29,761 nucleotides of DNA from a virus: the IMG/VR virus record IMGVR_UViG_3300030061_002111, positions 1 to 29,761 of that record, one strand, 5' to 3'. The translations under genes were made by a program, and so were the position numbers. Below the pieces are notes generated by a model that searched no databases, was not told the DNA's origin, and was given only the letters and a program-made list of their open reading frames with translations. Below are positions 1 through 8,653 of this stretch, piece after piece (the stretch's first letter is position 1; the number at the start of each line of letters is the position of its first letter).

Positions 1-1
1 T

Positions 2-118
2 CCTTTTGGATTTATTTCTGATGGATTTAATGACGAAACCACCTTTGTAGATAATTCTGGTGACAGATGGTATGCTGACGAATATGGTGACAGATCATAC
101 ATGTGGGATTACATGTAA
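2..118 (+). CDS. gp17: Terminase large subunit gp17, C-terminal fragment (probable)
   Basis: An open frame enters from the left edge and stops at TAA 116-118. It gives 38 residues, including PFGFISDGFNDET and a tail rich in Asp, Tyr and Trp. I identify it mainly from position: in T4 and cyanophages, gene 17 (the ATPase/nuclease that packages DNA through the portal) lies immediately upstream of gene 18. The fragment contains no ATPase or nuclease motif, so homology cannot be shown here. Its stop codon overlaps the ATG of the next ORF (TAATG), which suggests translational coupling. The partial coding frame is well supported, but the name is an inference from synteny. Confidence 0.55.
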   Translation, partial: PFGFISDGFNDETTFVDNSGDRWYADEYGDRSYMWDYM

Positions 119-339
119 TGGATTTTGATGATCAAGTAGAACTAGAACATCTACTATTTCTCGAACGTAAATGTAGAGTATGTGGAAAGATTAAAAGTTT
201 ACTTGATGATTTTTATCTTACAAGAAAAGATAGAGGTACACTTCCATCAGCATATTCATACGAATGTAAAGAGTGCACAATAAATCGTGTAAAAAGAGGT
301 AGAAAAAGCAATTTGACTTGGGAATACCCCGATTGGTGA
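118..339 (+). CDS. Small double-CxxC zinc-finger protein
   Basis: This 73-aa protein starts at ATG 118, which overlaps the upstream stop codon. A GTG 15 nt earlier is in frame but would overlap more. Cys19-x-x-Cys22 and Cys50-x-x-Cys53 flank a basic and aromatic segment (DFYLTRKDRG, YSYECKEC), the pattern of a four-Cys zinc ribbon or treble clef. The C-terminus is basic (RVKRGRKS). Small proteins of this K-x-C-x-x-C...YECKxC type are common in cyanophages and have no assigned function. Nucleic-acid binding is plausible. Its place between the terminase and the sheath gene suggests late co-expression with packaging and tail genes. Nothing else can be inferred. Confidence 0.7.
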   Translation: MDFDDQVELEHLLFLERKCRVCGKIKSLLDDFYLTRKDRGTLPSAYSYECKECTINRVKRGRKSNLTWEYPDW

Positions 340-378
340 ACATTCACGCATCGTTTCCCCGTTGAAAATACCCCTTTT

Positions 379-386
379 CATAAATA
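379..386 (+). promoter_or_regulatory. Candidate T4-type late promoter upstream of gp18
   Basis: CATAAATA differs from the T4 late consensus TATAAATA at the first base only. It sits about 36 nt before the gp18 start and is followed by a Shine-Dalgarno sequence GAGGGA at 408-413. Such promoters are read by host RNA polymerase carrying phage gp55, which is encoded in this window. A short AT-rich match, so moderate confidence. Confidence 0.55.
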
Positions 387-421
387 TTTTTAGATAAATT
401 TGGCTGCGAGGGAAAAACAAG

Positions 422-2584
422 ATGCCACTAAATTTAGCATCTCCCGGTATTGTAGTAAGGGAAGTGGATCTAACGGTAGGTAGGGTTGATCCTACTTCTT
501 CCGGTGTCGGTGCAATTGTTGCACCTTTCGCACAAGGTCCTGTAGACGTTCCTACAATAGTCGGAAGCGAAAAGGATCTTTTAGATACTTTCGGACAACC
601 ATATAACACAGATAAGCACTATGAGCACTGGCTCACTGCTTCTTCATACTTAGCATATGGTGGATCACTACAGGTCGTTAGAGCAGATGATACAGGTCTC
701 AAAAATGCATTTGTTGGAGCTGCATCTTCAATAAAAATCAAAAGTTTAGATCATTATGAAGAACTTGGATATGATGAAAATGCAATTACTGATGTAGTTG
801 TTGCGGCAAGAAATCCTGGTTCTTGGGGTAATGGTTTAAGAGTTGGTATTATTGATAGCAGAGCAGATCAAATTCTTACCTTAGGTGCAGCAAATAATAT
901 TGCTGTTGGTATGGGAGTTACTCAGGCAATTCCTGCTAACACAGTTGTTGCTGGATCTGGAACAACATCAGTTCTGACCGGACACCTAAAAGGTATTGTC
1001 ACAGAAGTTGATGGGACTGATATTTCAGTAAAAGTTCTTGAGCATGTTTCAGGATCAACAGTAACAGAAGTTGACTATCAACCTTCTGGAGCATATGCAT
1101 TCTCTACAAGTGTAAATGTAGCAATTCACACTGCAGGTCAATCAACATCATATGCATCTACTTCAGTCAGTGCAGAAAAAGATTGGTTTGATCAACAGAC
1201 CTTAACAACGACTTCTTCTACTACTGTTAAGTGGAACACGTTATCAGATCGTCCAGGAACTTCTTCATATGCTGCGGCAAGGGGATCTAGATTTGATGAA
1301 GTTCATGTTGTCGTGATTGATGGAGATGGAGGTGTTACTGGAAACAGTGGAACGATTCTTGAGAAGAGTCTCAGTCTTTCAAAAGCAAAAGACGCAGAAT
1401 TCTCCTTAGGTTCACCACAATATTGGAGAAAGTTCATTTCAAATGGATCTCAGTATATCTTTGGTGGTTCCGAACCTGCAGGTATTGTAACTACTGGATT
1501 TAAGAGTGGAACTTTTGATCTTGAGACAGATGTTGGTTGGGATCAAAATGCAGAGGGAATCACCTTTGCGGCAAGTGGAAATTCTAACAATGTACTTACA
1601 GGTGGAAAAAATTATGGTGGAAAACTAGGAATCACTTCTACTGGAGCATTGAGTTCTGGTTTAGATGGACTGGTATCTGGGTACAATTTATTTGAAAATA
1701 CTGAACAGTATGATGTAGATTTCATTCTTATGGGATCTGCAGGATATGCTAAAGAAGATGCACAAGCACTTGCTAATAAGTGTATTGCTGTTGCTGAAGC
1801 AAGAAAAGATGCAGTAGCATTCATCTCACCATATAGAGGTGCAGCATTAACTGATACTACTGTCGATACAGCAGTGACCGTTAATTCAGCAGAAACTATT
1901 ACAGAAAATGTAATTAGTTTCTTTTCTCCTGTCACTTCATCGACTTATGCAGTCTTTGATAGTGGTTATAAGTATATGTTTGATAGGTTTGCAAATACCT
2001 TCAGATATGTTCCTTTGAATGGAGACATTGCTGGACTTTGTGCAAGAAATGATGCGAATAATTTCCCATGGTTCTCACCAGCAGGAACTAATAGAGGGGC
2101 AATCCTGAACGCAGTCAAACTTGCATATAACCCAAGCAAGACACAGAGAGACAAACTTTATTCGAATAGAGTCAACCCAGTAATCTTCTCACCTGGTTCT
2201 GGTATTATTCTCTTCGGAGACAAAACTGGATTTGGTAAGTCATCGGCATTTGATCGTATCAATGTTCGCAGATTGTTCCTCTTCCTCGAAGATGCAATTT
2301 CTGCTGCTGCTAAAGATCAACTCTTTGAATTCAATGATGAAATTACAAGAACCAACTTTGTAAATATTGTTGAACCATTCCTTCGTGATGTCCAGGCAAA
2401 GAGAGGAATCTTCGACTTCGTTGTTATTTGCGACGAAACGAATAACACTGCTGCTATTATAGATAATAATGAGTTCGTAGCAGACATCTTTATTAAACCC
2501 GCAAGATCAATCAACTTCATCGGTCTTACGTTTGTTGCCACCAGAACTGGTGTTTCATTTGATGAAGTAATCGGTAACGTTTAA
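422..2584 (+). CDS. gp18: Tail sheath protein gp18
   Basis: This is the contractile sheath subunit of the myovirus tail, 720 aa against about 660 in T4. The N-terminus carries the characteristic PGIVVREVDLT stretch (residues 8-18). The C-terminus carries the conserved sheath ending RSINFIGLTFVATRTGVSFDEV, which is part of the fold that packs against the tube and neighbouring subunits. The Ser/Thr/Gly-rich middle (about residues 150-330) is probably the variable surface-exposed domain. A Shine-Dalgarno GAGGGA lies 8 nt before the ATG, and a late promoter motif lies upstream. It is followed after 19 nt by the tube gene, the standard 18-19 order. Confidence 0.96.
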   Translation: MPLNLASPGIVVREVDLTVGRVDPTSSGVGAIVAPFAQGPVDVPTIVGSEKDLLDTFGQPYNTDKHYEHWLTASSYLAYGGSLQVVRADDTGLKNAFVGAASSIKIKSLDHYEELGYDENAITDVVVAARNPGSWGNGLRVGIIDSRADQILTLGAANNIAVGMGVTQAIPANTVVAGSGTTSVLTGHLKGIVTEVDGTDISVKVLEHVSGSTVTEVDYQPSGAYAFSTSVNVAIHTAGQSTSYASTSVSAEKDWFDQQTLTTTSSTTVKWNTLSDRPGTSSYAAARGSRFDEVHVVVIDGDGGVTGNSGTILEKSLSLSKAKDAEFSLGSPQYWRKFISNGSQYIFGGSEPAGIVTTGFKSGTFDLETDVGWDQNAEGITFAASGNSNNVLTGGKNYGGKLGITSTGALSSGLDGLVSGYNLFENTEQYDVDFILMGSAGYAKEDAQALANKCIAVAEARKDAVAFISPYRGAALTDTTVDTAVTVNSAETITENVISFFSPVTSSTYAVFDSGYKYMFDRFANTFRYVPLNGDIAGLCARNDANNFPWFSPAGTNRGAILNAVKLAYNPSKTQRDKLYSNRVNPVIFSPGSGIILFGDKTGFGKSSAFDRINVRRLFLFLEDAISAAAKDQLFEFNDEITRTNFVNIVEPFLRDVQAKRGIFDFVVICDETNNTAAIIDNNEFVADIFIKPARSINFIGLTFVATRTGVSFDEVIGNV

Positions 2585-2603
2585 TTTAGAGGTATAAGAA
2601 ACA

Positions 2604-3203
2604 ATGGCAAATCGTCAACAGGTAAATACTTTACCACTAAGAACTATCACCGACTTCAAAAGTAAGTTAAAGGGTGGTGGTGCAAGACCTAATCTATTTG
2701 AGGTGGAACTTACGTTCCCCTCAATCGTTGGAGTTCAGGATGAAAATGAAGTTCTTGATAATGCAAGATTTTTAGTAAAGGCAGCAAACTTACCTGCTTC
2801 TACAATTGCACCTATTGATATTCCTTTCAGAGGAAGAATCCTGAAGATTGCGGGTGACAGAACATTCGAAACCTGGACAATCACAGTTCTCAATGATACT
2901 TCATTCTCTATCAGATCTGCATTTGAAAAGTGGATGAATACCATCAACAAACTGGATAATGCTACTGGTGAAACTGATCCAGCACTTTATCAAGTGGATG
3001 CAAAAGTTAATCAATTGAATCGTGATGGTGGAACCCTTAGAAGATATATTTTCAAGGATGTTTTCCCAACTAATATTTCTGCAATTGATTTAAGTTATGA
3101 AACCACTGATACTATTCAGGAGTTTACTGTTGAGATGCAGGTTCATTTCTATGAAGCAATTAAAGGTAATGCTCCAGAATCTGGTGGTGAAAGCATCAGC
3201 TAA
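2604..3203 (+). CDS. gp19: Tail tube protein gp19
   Basis: This 199-aa protein forms the inner tube of the contractile tail, through which DNA passes. It sits directly downstream of the sheath gene, as in T4. Typical features are the N-terminal FKSKLKGGGARPNLFEVEL, the central TFETWTITVLND and the C-terminal RYIFKDVFPTNISAIDLSYE segment of the tube beta-barrel. An AGAGG sequence lies about 11 nt before the ATG. Its C-terminal half resembles the protein at 8701-9246, which appears to be a tube-fold paralogue. Its stop codon overlaps a late promoter-like TAAATA motif that probably serves gp20. Confidence 0.95.
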   Translation: MANRQQVNTLPLRTITDFKSKLKGGGARPNLFEVELTFPSIVGVQDENEVLDNARFLVKAANLPASTIAPIDIPFRGRILKIAGDRTFETWTITVLNDTSFSIRSAFEKWMNTINKLDNATGETDPALYQVDAKVNQLNRDGGTLRRYIFKDVFPTNISAIDLSYETTDTIQEFTVEMQVHFYEAIKGNAPESGGESIS

Positions 3204-3206
3204 ATA
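3199..3206 (+). promoter_or_regulatory. Candidate late promoter for gp20
   Basis: GCTAAATA overlaps the gp19 stop codon (TAA 3201-3203) and lies 31 nt before the portal ATG. The CTAAATA core recurs before several late genes here. It is a weak single motif, supported mainly by position and recurrence. Confidence 0.4.
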
Positions 3207-3236
3207 GTAAAATAACAGTCTAAGCAAGTTTATAAT

Positions 3237-4892
3237 ATGGCAAAACTTTTTGGTTTTTCTATTGAGGATAACGAGAAAAAATCCAAGACTATAGTTTCCC
3301 CCGTCCCCGAAAATAACGAGGACGGGGTTGATAACTATATTAGTAGTGGATTTTATGGTTCGTATGTAGATATTGAAGGTCAATATAGAACAGAATTTGA
3401 CTTAATCAAAAGATATAGAGAAATGTCACTTCATCCCGAAGCGGATGGGGCAATAGAAGATGTTGTAAATGAAGCAATCGTCAGTGATCTTTACGATTCA
3501 CCGATTGAGATTGAACTTTCTAATCTCAATGCAACTGATAATTTAAAGAAAGCAATCAGAAAAGAATTTAAATATATCAAAGAAATTTTAGATTTTGATA
3601 AGAAGTCTCACGAAATTTTTAGAAATTGGTATATTGATGGAAGACTTTATTATCACAAAGTAATTGATCTCAAAAAACCTCAGGAGGGTATTAAGGAACT
3701 GAGGTATATCGACCCCATGAAAATGAGGTTTGTAAGACAAGAGAAGAAAAAAGATAAAAATCTTATTGGACCAAATATTCCTGGTCGTGATGAATCTAAA
3801 AATGGAATTGCTCCAGAGATTGAGGAGTACTTTGTTTATACTCCTAAACCCACATATCCGACTAATAATTTGGCAGGTGGTGGTGGATCAAAGGGAACTA
3901 AGATTGCAAAAGATGCAATTACCTACTGCACTTCAGGTCTTGTAGATAGAAATAAAGGGTCTGTTCTTTCTTATCTTCATAAGGCAATCAAAGCACTCAA
4001 TCAACTTAGAATGATTGAGGATTCTCTGGTAATTTATAGATTATCAAGAGCACCAGAACGTCGTATTTTTTATATTGATGTTGGCAATCTTCCTAAAGTA
4101 AAGGCGGAGCAATATCTTCGTGATGTTATGATGCGTTATCGTAACAAGCAAGTTTATGATGCAAATACTGGAGAGATTCGTGATGACCGCAAATTTATGT
4201 CCATGATGGAAGACTTCTGGCTTCCTAGAAGAGAAGGTGGTAGAGGAACAGAAATTTCTACACTTCCTGGTGGACAGAACTTAGGGGAACTTGCCGATAT
4301 TGAGTATTTTCAAAAGAAATTATATAGAGCACTTGGAGTTCCCGAATCAAGAATTGCCGCCGATGGTGGTTTCAATCTTGGTCGTTCTTCTGAGATTCTG
4401 AGAGATGAACTCAAGTTTGCCAAATTTGTTGGTCGTCTGAGAAAGAGATTTGCTCAGATGTTCAATGATATGTTGAAGACTCAATTGATTCTTAAAAATA
4501 TTGTATCACCCGAAGATTGGGATAAAATTTCCGATCACATCCAATATGATTTCCTGTATGACAATCAGTTTGCAGAACTCAAAGAAACTGAAATGTTGAA
4601 TGAGAGACTTGGTGTTCTCGCAACAATTGAACCTTATATTGGCAAGTATTATTCAACTCAATGGGTTCGTAGTAAAGTACTCCGTCAAACTGATTCTGAA
4701 CAGATTGAAATGGATGAACAAATTGAACAAGAAATTAAAGATGGAATTATTCCAGATCCAAGTGCCGTAGATCCTATTACTGGAGAACCACTACCACAAG
4801 AAGGTGAGCAAGGAATGATAGGTGATGTTCCGATGGAACCAGAAGTTGATGGTGGAATAACTGATGCAGACGGCAAAGCTGCCGAGATATAA
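3237..4892 (+). CDS. gp20: Portal vertex protein gp20
   Basis: This 551-aa portal protein forms the dodecameric ring at the head vertex. The ring nucleates prohead assembly, is the channel for DNA packaging and later joins head to tail. The length is close to T4 gp20 (about 524 aa). Recognisable family segments are LRYIDPMKMRFVRQEKK (about residues 155-170), the long helical region with RAPERRIFYIDVGNLPK and the conserved EYFQKKLYRALGVPESR. The C-terminal 60 residues are acidic and Pro/Gly-rich, possibly a disordered tail. It is followed immediately by a perfect late promoter motif and the core protein gene, as in the T4 order 20-67. Confidence 0.96.
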   Translation: MAKLFGFSIEDNEKKSKTIVSPVPENNEDGVDNYISSGFYGSYVDIEGQYRTEFDLIKRYREMSLHPEADGAIEDVVNEAIVSDLYDSPIEIELSNLNATDNLKKAIRKEFKYIKEILDFDKKSHEIFRNWYIDGRLYYHKVIDLKKPQEGIKELRYIDPMKMRFVRQEKKKDKNLIGPNIPGRDESKNGIAPEIEEYFVYTPKPTYPTNNLAGGGGSKGTKIAKDAITYCTSGLVDRNKGSVLSYLHKAIKALNQLRMIEDSLVIYRLSRAPERRIFYIDVGNLPKVKAEQYLRDVMMRYRNKQVYDANTGEIRDDRKFMSMMEDFWLPRREGGRGTEISTLPGGQNLGELADIEYFQKKLYRALGVPESRIAADGGFNLGRSSEILRDELKFAKFVGRLRKRFAQMFNDMLKTQLILKNIVSPEDWDKISDHIQYDFLYDNQFAELKETEMLNERLGVLATIEPYIGKYYSTQWVRSKVLRQTDSEQIEMDEQIEQEIKDGIIPDPSAVDPITGEPLPQEGEQGMIGDVPMEPEVDGGITDADGKAAEI

Positions 4893-4895
4893 ATA
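4888..4895 (+). promoter_or_regulatory. Late promoter TATAAATA
   Basis: An exact match to the T4 late consensus TATAAATA. It overlaps the gp20 stop codon (TAA 4890-4892) and lies 25 nt before the gp67 start. It probably drives 67, the 89-aa gene and 21. Confidence 0.7.
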
Positions 4896-4920
4896 TAAAA
4901 TATAGTTATTATAAATTTTC

Positions 4921-5091
4921 ATGGAAGAAATTGTAAATTTAATCGGAGCAGACGAATCTGCATCCGATATTAGTGACAAAATTAAGGATGTTTTGTATGC
5001 AAAAGCAGCAGAACGTATTGATGGTATTCGTCCAACAGTTGGCGCATCCATGTTTGATGACCAGCAAGATAATTCCGAAGGGGAAGAATAA
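4921..5091 (+). CDS. gp67: Prohead core protein gp67 (small)
   Basis: This 56-aa ORF begins at ATG 4921 (MEEIVNLIGADESASDIS) and has an acidic end (DDQQDNSEGEE). It sits exactly where T4 places gene 67, between portal and protease. Small, acidic, Asp/Glu-rich proteins here form part of the internal scaffold core that gp21 degrades during head maturation. Its stop overlaps the next start (TAATG, 5089-5093). The name rests on synteny, composition and my recall of similar cyanophage gp67 N-termini. There is no catalytic motif. It is below the usual ORF length cut-off but well supported by the tight overlap and upstream late promoter. Confidence 0.75.
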   Translation: MEEIVNLIGADESASDISDKIKDVLYAKAAERIDGIRPTVGASMFDDQQDNSEGEE

Positions 5092-5360
5092 TGGCAAGAA
5101 CTTTATTGGTTGGTATTGGAACAGAAGTTCAATTAAATACAGCAACCTCTTTAGATAATGCAACGGTGGTTAGAGTTTTTAATGGAACTGCTGGAGATGC
5201 TACTGTCAGTATTGCAAAAAGTACCACAACTGGTTATGCAAGCACTGCAACAGTGACACTTCCAACTGATCGAATTGAGTTCTTTGAAAAAGGTGCTCAA
5301 GATTTAATTTCTGCATCTGCTGCAGGAGTTGTAGGATTTAAAGTAGGATTTACAGGTTAA
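5091..5360 (+). CDS. Conserved small beta-rich protein in gp68 position
   Basis: This 89-aa protein starts at the ATG that overlaps the gp67 stop codon. The sequence is rich in Thr, Ala, Gly and Val with alternating beta-strand patterns (TLLVGIGTEVQLNTAT, TATVTLPTDRIEFFEK, GVVGFKVGFTG). It looks like a compact beta-sandwich, not the helical acidic core protein gp68 that T4 has here. It has no Cys, no signal peptide and no membrane segment. A small head decoration or structural protein is plausible from its late-operon position, but nothing in the sequence proves it. Five nucleotides separate it from gp21. Confidence 0.75.
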   Translation: MARTLLVGIGTEVQLNTATSLDNATVVRVFNGTAGDATVSIAKSTTTGYASTATVTLPTDRIEFFEKGAQDLISASAAGVVGFKVGFTG

Positions 5361-5365
5361 TACAA

Positions 5366-6016
5366 ATGAAACTCATCACCGAAGAAATTTCAAACGTAAA
5401 AATCATTACCGAAGGTAAAGGTTCTGGAAAGAAACTTTATATTGAGGGTGTATTTCTCCAAGGCAATTTAAAAAATCGCAATGGAAGAATGTATCCTATG
5501 GAAACTCTTTCCAAGGAAGTTGGTAGATATAATGAAACCTTTGTTCAAAAGGGTCGTGCTCTCGGAGAACTCGGCCATCCTGATGGACCTACCGTAAATC
5601 TTGACAGAGTTTCTCATAAGATTACTTCTCTCACTAAAGAGGGAAATAATTTTAGAGGTAAAGCACAAATCCTCAATACACCTATGGGTAAGATTGCATC
5701 TTCACTTCTTGATGAGGGTGTAATGCTTGGAGTTTCTTCTCGTGGTATTGGTTCTCTAAAAGAAGACCGTGCTGGAATCAAAGTTGTTGGTGAAGATTTC
5801 ATGTTAGCAACTGCTGCTGATATCGTTGCCGATCCTTCTGCCCCCGATGCTTTTGTATCAGGAATTATGGAAGGAAAAGAGTGGGTTTGGGAAGGAGGAA
5901 TTCTTCGTGAACAACTCGCAGAAAAGACACAGAGAAGAATTAATACTCTGGTTGACCAAAAAACCCTTGAAGAGCACAAACTGAGCTTATTCAATAATTT
6001 CTTATCAAATCTTTAA
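5366..6016 (+). CDS. gp21: Prohead protease gp21
   Basis: This 216-aa serine protease of the herpesvirus/T4 prohead family digests the scaffold and trims gp23 during head maturation. GELGHP places the probable catalytic His at residue 71. LGVSSRGIGS places the catalytic Ser at 124 or 125, and DIVADPSAPDAFV follows, as in the family. The length matches T4 gp21 (212 aa). The N-terminus contains I-T-E triplets that fit the (L/I)xE self-cleavage rule of T4 gp21. It lies between the core protein and scaffold genes, the classic 67/68-21-22-23 order. Confidence 0.95.
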   Translation: MKLITEEISNVKIITEGKGSGKKLYIEGVFLQGNLKNRNGRMYPMETLSKEVGRYNETFVQKGRALGELGHPDGPTVNLDRVSHKITSLTKEGNNFRGKAQILNTPMGKIASSLLDEGVMLGVSSRGIGSLKEDRAGIKVVGEDFMLATAADIVADPSAPDAFVSGIMEGKEWVWEGGILREQLAEKTQRRINTLVDQKTLEEHKLSLFNNFLSNL

Positions 6017-6018
6017 TT

Positions 6019-6026
6019 TATAAATA
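6019..6026 (+). promoter_or_regulatory. Late promoter TATAAATA upstream of gp22
   Basis: A perfect T4-type late consensus lies three bases after the gp21 stop codon and 32 nt before the gp22 start. It would allow the scaffold gene to be transcribed separately from the protease gene. Confidence 0.7.
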
Positions 6027-6057
6027 AATATAGATTAATACAAACATATCTAATCAA

Positions 6058-7176
6058 ATGTCCGTTGGTAGCAATTTACAAGAAATGGAAAACGTAGTAA
6101 CCAAAGGCGCTGCTGCAGCTGAACCAATGCAAAAACTGTCCCTTTCAACTCCCGGACAGGCTTCTGTAGAGGATCTCGGTGGCCCAACCCCAGAAAATTA
6201 CAAAACAGACGACGACTCTGCAAAGTTAGCAGAACCTAAGATCGCAACTGTCAAAGACATTGTGAACAGAGGTGCTAAACCTGCCGAACCCATGCCTAAA
6301 AAAGGTATGAAGGAAGAGGAAGAAGTCGAAGGTGAAGTAGTCGAAGAGGAAGAAACCACTGCATCTGCCGAAGATGTAGTTTCCGAAGAGGAAACTGCTG
6401 AAGACGCAGAAGTTGTTTCAGAAGAAGAGGAAGCACCCGAAGCAGAATACAACGTCGAAGAAGATGTTGAAGCACTGCTTGCTGGTGAAGAACTTTCTGA
6501 AGATTTCCAAGAGAAAGCACGCACCATTTTTGAAACTGCTATCAAGGCAAAAGTTGCTACAGTTCAAGAAGAACTGAAAGCACAATATGAAGCAACTTTA
6601 GAAGAAGAAGTTTCCGTTATCAAGGAAGAACTTACTACTAGAGTTGATGCATATCTTGAGTATGTTGCCGAAGAGTGGATGACCGAAAATCAACTCGCAA
6701 TCGAGCAAGGACTCAAGGCAGAAATGACCGAATCGTTCCTCACTGGAATGAAGAGTCTTTTTGAAGAACATTATGTACAAATCCCTGAAGAAAAATATGA
6801 TGTAACCGCCGCAATGGTGGAAAAACTAGATGAGATGGAAGATAAACTCAACGAGCAAATTAATAAGAATATTGCTCTCAATCAAAGATTAGCTGAGTCG
6901 GTTGCTGATGTAATCTTCTCCGATGTCTGTGAAGGTCTCGCACTTTCCCAGAAGGATAAACTCGCTTCTCTTGCCGAAAATGTTGAGTTTGATAGTGAAG
7001 ATACATATCGTGAGAAACTGGTTACCCTGAGAAATTCCTATTTCCCAGATAATGCCGGTGCTCAAAGAGACGAGTCAGAGAATATTTCCGAAAGTTCGGA
7101 GGTATCTACACAACAACCAGTTACTGGTTTAATGGAATCGTATCTTGATGCTCTGACAAGAGTTTCGCAAAAGTGA
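6058..7176 (+). CDS. gp22: Prohead scaffolding core protein gp22
   Basis: This 372-aa protein is the main internal scaffold of the prohead and is degraded by gp21 before DNA packaging. It is very acidic: about residues 85-150 are dominated by Glu with Ala, Val and Ser, and long helical or coiled-coil stretches follow (AKVATVQEELKAQYEATLEE and onward). T4 gp22 is about 270 aa, so the Glu-rich N-terminal extension makes this one longer. L7-Q8-E9 matches the protease consensus. It sits between gp21 and gp23 under its own late promoter. The low-complexity GAA/GAG coding produces long spurious reverse-strand ORFs. Confidence 0.93.
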   Translation: MSVGSNLQEMENVVTKGAAAAEPMQKLSLSTPGQASVEDLGGPTPENYKTDDDSAKLAEPKIATVKDIVNRGAKPAEPMPKKGMKEEEEVEGEVVEEEETTASAEDVVSEEETAEDAEVVSEEEEAPEAEYNVEEDVEALLAGEELSEDFQEKARTIFETAIKAKVATVQEELKAQYEATLEEEVSVIKEELTTRVDAYLEYVAEEWMTENQLAIEQGLKAEMTESFLTGMKSLFEEHYVQIPEEKYDVTAAMVEKLDEMEDKLNEQINKNIALNQRLAESVADVIFSDVCEGLALSQKDKLASLAENVEFDSEDTYREKLVTLRNSYFPDNAGAQRDESENISESSEVSTQQPVTGLMESYLDALTRVSQK

Positions 7177-7185
7177 TTTTTAAAT

Positions 7186-7193
7186 TATAAATC
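7186..7193 (+). promoter_or_regulatory. Candidate late promoter for gp23
   Basis: TATAAATC matches seven of eight bases of the late consensus and lies 31 nt before the capsid gene, in the short 22-23 gap. An AAGG Shine-Dalgarno core follows at 7211-7214. Confidence 0.5.
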
Positions 7194-7223
7194 AAACTAA
7201 AATTTTTAACAAGGTAAATTCAA

Positions 7224-8630
7224 ATGCAAGGTTTCAATGCTGAACACCTTCAGGAGAAGTGGGCACCTATCCTCAACCATGAGGGTCTCGGAGGCATCCA
7301 AGATGCACATAAGAGAATGGTTACCGCAGTTCTTCTGGAGAACCAAGAAAAAACTTTAAGAGAGGAAGCAGAATTCCTCGGAGAAGCAGGTCCTACCAAC
7401 TCCGCAGGTACAGGCGGTTTCAGTGGTAGTGCTGGTAACACTGTTGCTGGTTTCGACCCCGTTCTGATCTCTCTGATCAGACGTGCAATGCCTAACCTGG
7501 TCGCATATGACCTCGCAGGCGTTCAACCAATGAACGGTCCTACTGGACTCATCTTTGCAATGCGTTCCCGTTACGCTACTCAGAGTGGAACAGAAGCACT
7601 GTTCGACGAGGCAGATACCGCATTCGCAAACAGTGGTATTTCTACTTCAGGACTTTATGTTCCTGGTAGTGACAACTCCAACGTTGGTTTAGGAACAGGC
7701 ACCGGCAATGCTGGTAGCAGCGATCCTTCCGCACTCAACCCAAGCACTAATGTAACCCAAAGTGCATATGGTGTTGGTCAGGGTATGGACACCGGAATGT
7801 CCGAAGGACTCGGTGCCGATGGTGACAACAACTTCAACGAGATGGCATTCTCGATTGAGAAAGTCACCGTTACTGCTAAGTCAAGAGCACTGAAGGCAGA
7901 GTACTCCTTAGAACTCGCACAAGACCTTAAGGCAATCCACGGTCTGAATGCTGAAGCTGAACTCGCAAATATTCTCTCTACAGAGATTCTTGCTGAGATC
8001 AACAGAGAAGTCATCAGAACCATCTACAAGACTGCTGAAACTGGTGCAACCAAGAATGTTGCTAACCAAGGAATCTTCGACCTCGACGTTGACAGCAACG
8101 GTCGTTGGTCTGTTGAGAAGTTCAAGGGTCTTATCTTCCAAATCGAGAGAGATGCGAACGCAATCGCACAAAGAACTCGTAGAGGGAAGGGCAACATGAT
8201 TCTGTGTTCCGCAGATGTTGCTTCCGCACTGACCATGGCAGGAGTCCTCGACTACACCCCTGCACTCAACGCAAACTTGAACGTTGATGACACCGGTAAC
8301 ACCTTCGCAGGTGTACTTGCTGGTAAGTACAGAGTCTACATTGACCCATATTCCTCTAACGCAACTGCTGATCAGTACTATGTTGCTGGTTATAAGGGTT
8401 CTTCACCTTATGACGCAGGTCTGTTCTATTGCCCATACGTTCCACTTCAGATGGTTCGTGCAGTTGGAGAGAACACCTTCCAGCCCAAGATTGGCTTTAA
8501 GACTCGTTACGGTATGGTTGCAAACCCATTTGCCGATGGCAATGCTTCCGGCACAGTCACCAACCCTGGTGCTATCAAGGTCAACGCAAACCGTTACTAC
8601 AGAAGAGTCACCGTCAGAAACCTCATGTGA
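7224..8630 (+). CDS. gp23: Major capsid protein gp23
   Basis: This 468-aa precursor of the HK97-fold hexamer subunit forms the head shell. The family is recognisable from LISLIRRAMPNLVAYDLAGVQP, the GLIFAMRSRYA segment and the end YGMVANPFADG...RYYRRVTVRNLM. The N-terminal propeptide (residues 1-54) is helical and ends at F-L-G-E54, matching the (L/I)xE site cut by gp21 and predicting mature protein from Ala55. A Gly/Ser/Asn-rich insert spans about residues 135-190. Codon use is richer in C-ending codons than in neighbouring genes, typical of the most highly expressed phage protein. It is followed by a strong terminator. Confidence 0.97.
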   Translation: MQGFNAEHLQEKWAPILNHEGLGGIQDAHKRMVTAVLLENQEKTLREEAEFLGEAGPTNSAGTGGFSGSAGNTVAGFDPVLISLIRRAMPNLVAYDLAGVQPMNGPTGLIFAMRSRYATQSGTEALFDEADTAFANSGISTSGLYVPGSDNSNVGLGTGTGNAGSSDPSALNPSTNVTQSAYGVGQGMDTGMSEGLGADGDNNFNEMAFSIEKVTVTAKSRALKAEYSLELAQDLKAIHGLNAEAELANILSTEILAEINREVIRTIYKTAETGATKNVANQGIFDLDVDSNGRWSVEKFKGLIFQIERDANAIAQRTRRGKGNMILCSADVASALTMAGVLDYTPALNANLNVDDTGNTFAGVLAGKYRVYIDPYSSNATADQYYVAGYKGSSPYDAGLFYCPYVPLQMVRAVGENTFQPKIGFKTRYGMVANPFADGNASGTVTNPGAIKVNANRYYRRVTVRNLM

Positions 8631-8653
8631 TCCACGGTTCACATATTTCTTAC

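Noticed and set aside
118-339. HNH or endonuclease VII-like homing endonuclease
   Set aside because: The two CxxC pairs fit a zinc ribbon, but no HNH catalytic His/Asn residues are present.
256-609. Reverse-strand 117-aa ORF across the gp18 start
   Set aside because: It overlaps gp18 and the preceding promoter and SD, has no ribosome site of its own, and its protein is the complement of a well-identified gene.
4973-5158. 61-aa + strand ORF over gp67
   Set aside because: It is out of frame with gp67 and the 89-aa gene, both of which have tight start/stop overlaps and an upstream late promoter.
6198-6545. Ser-rich 115-aa reverse ORF inside gp22
   Set aside because: Its poly-Ser content is simply the reverse complement of the GAA/GAG-rich scaffold coding sequence.
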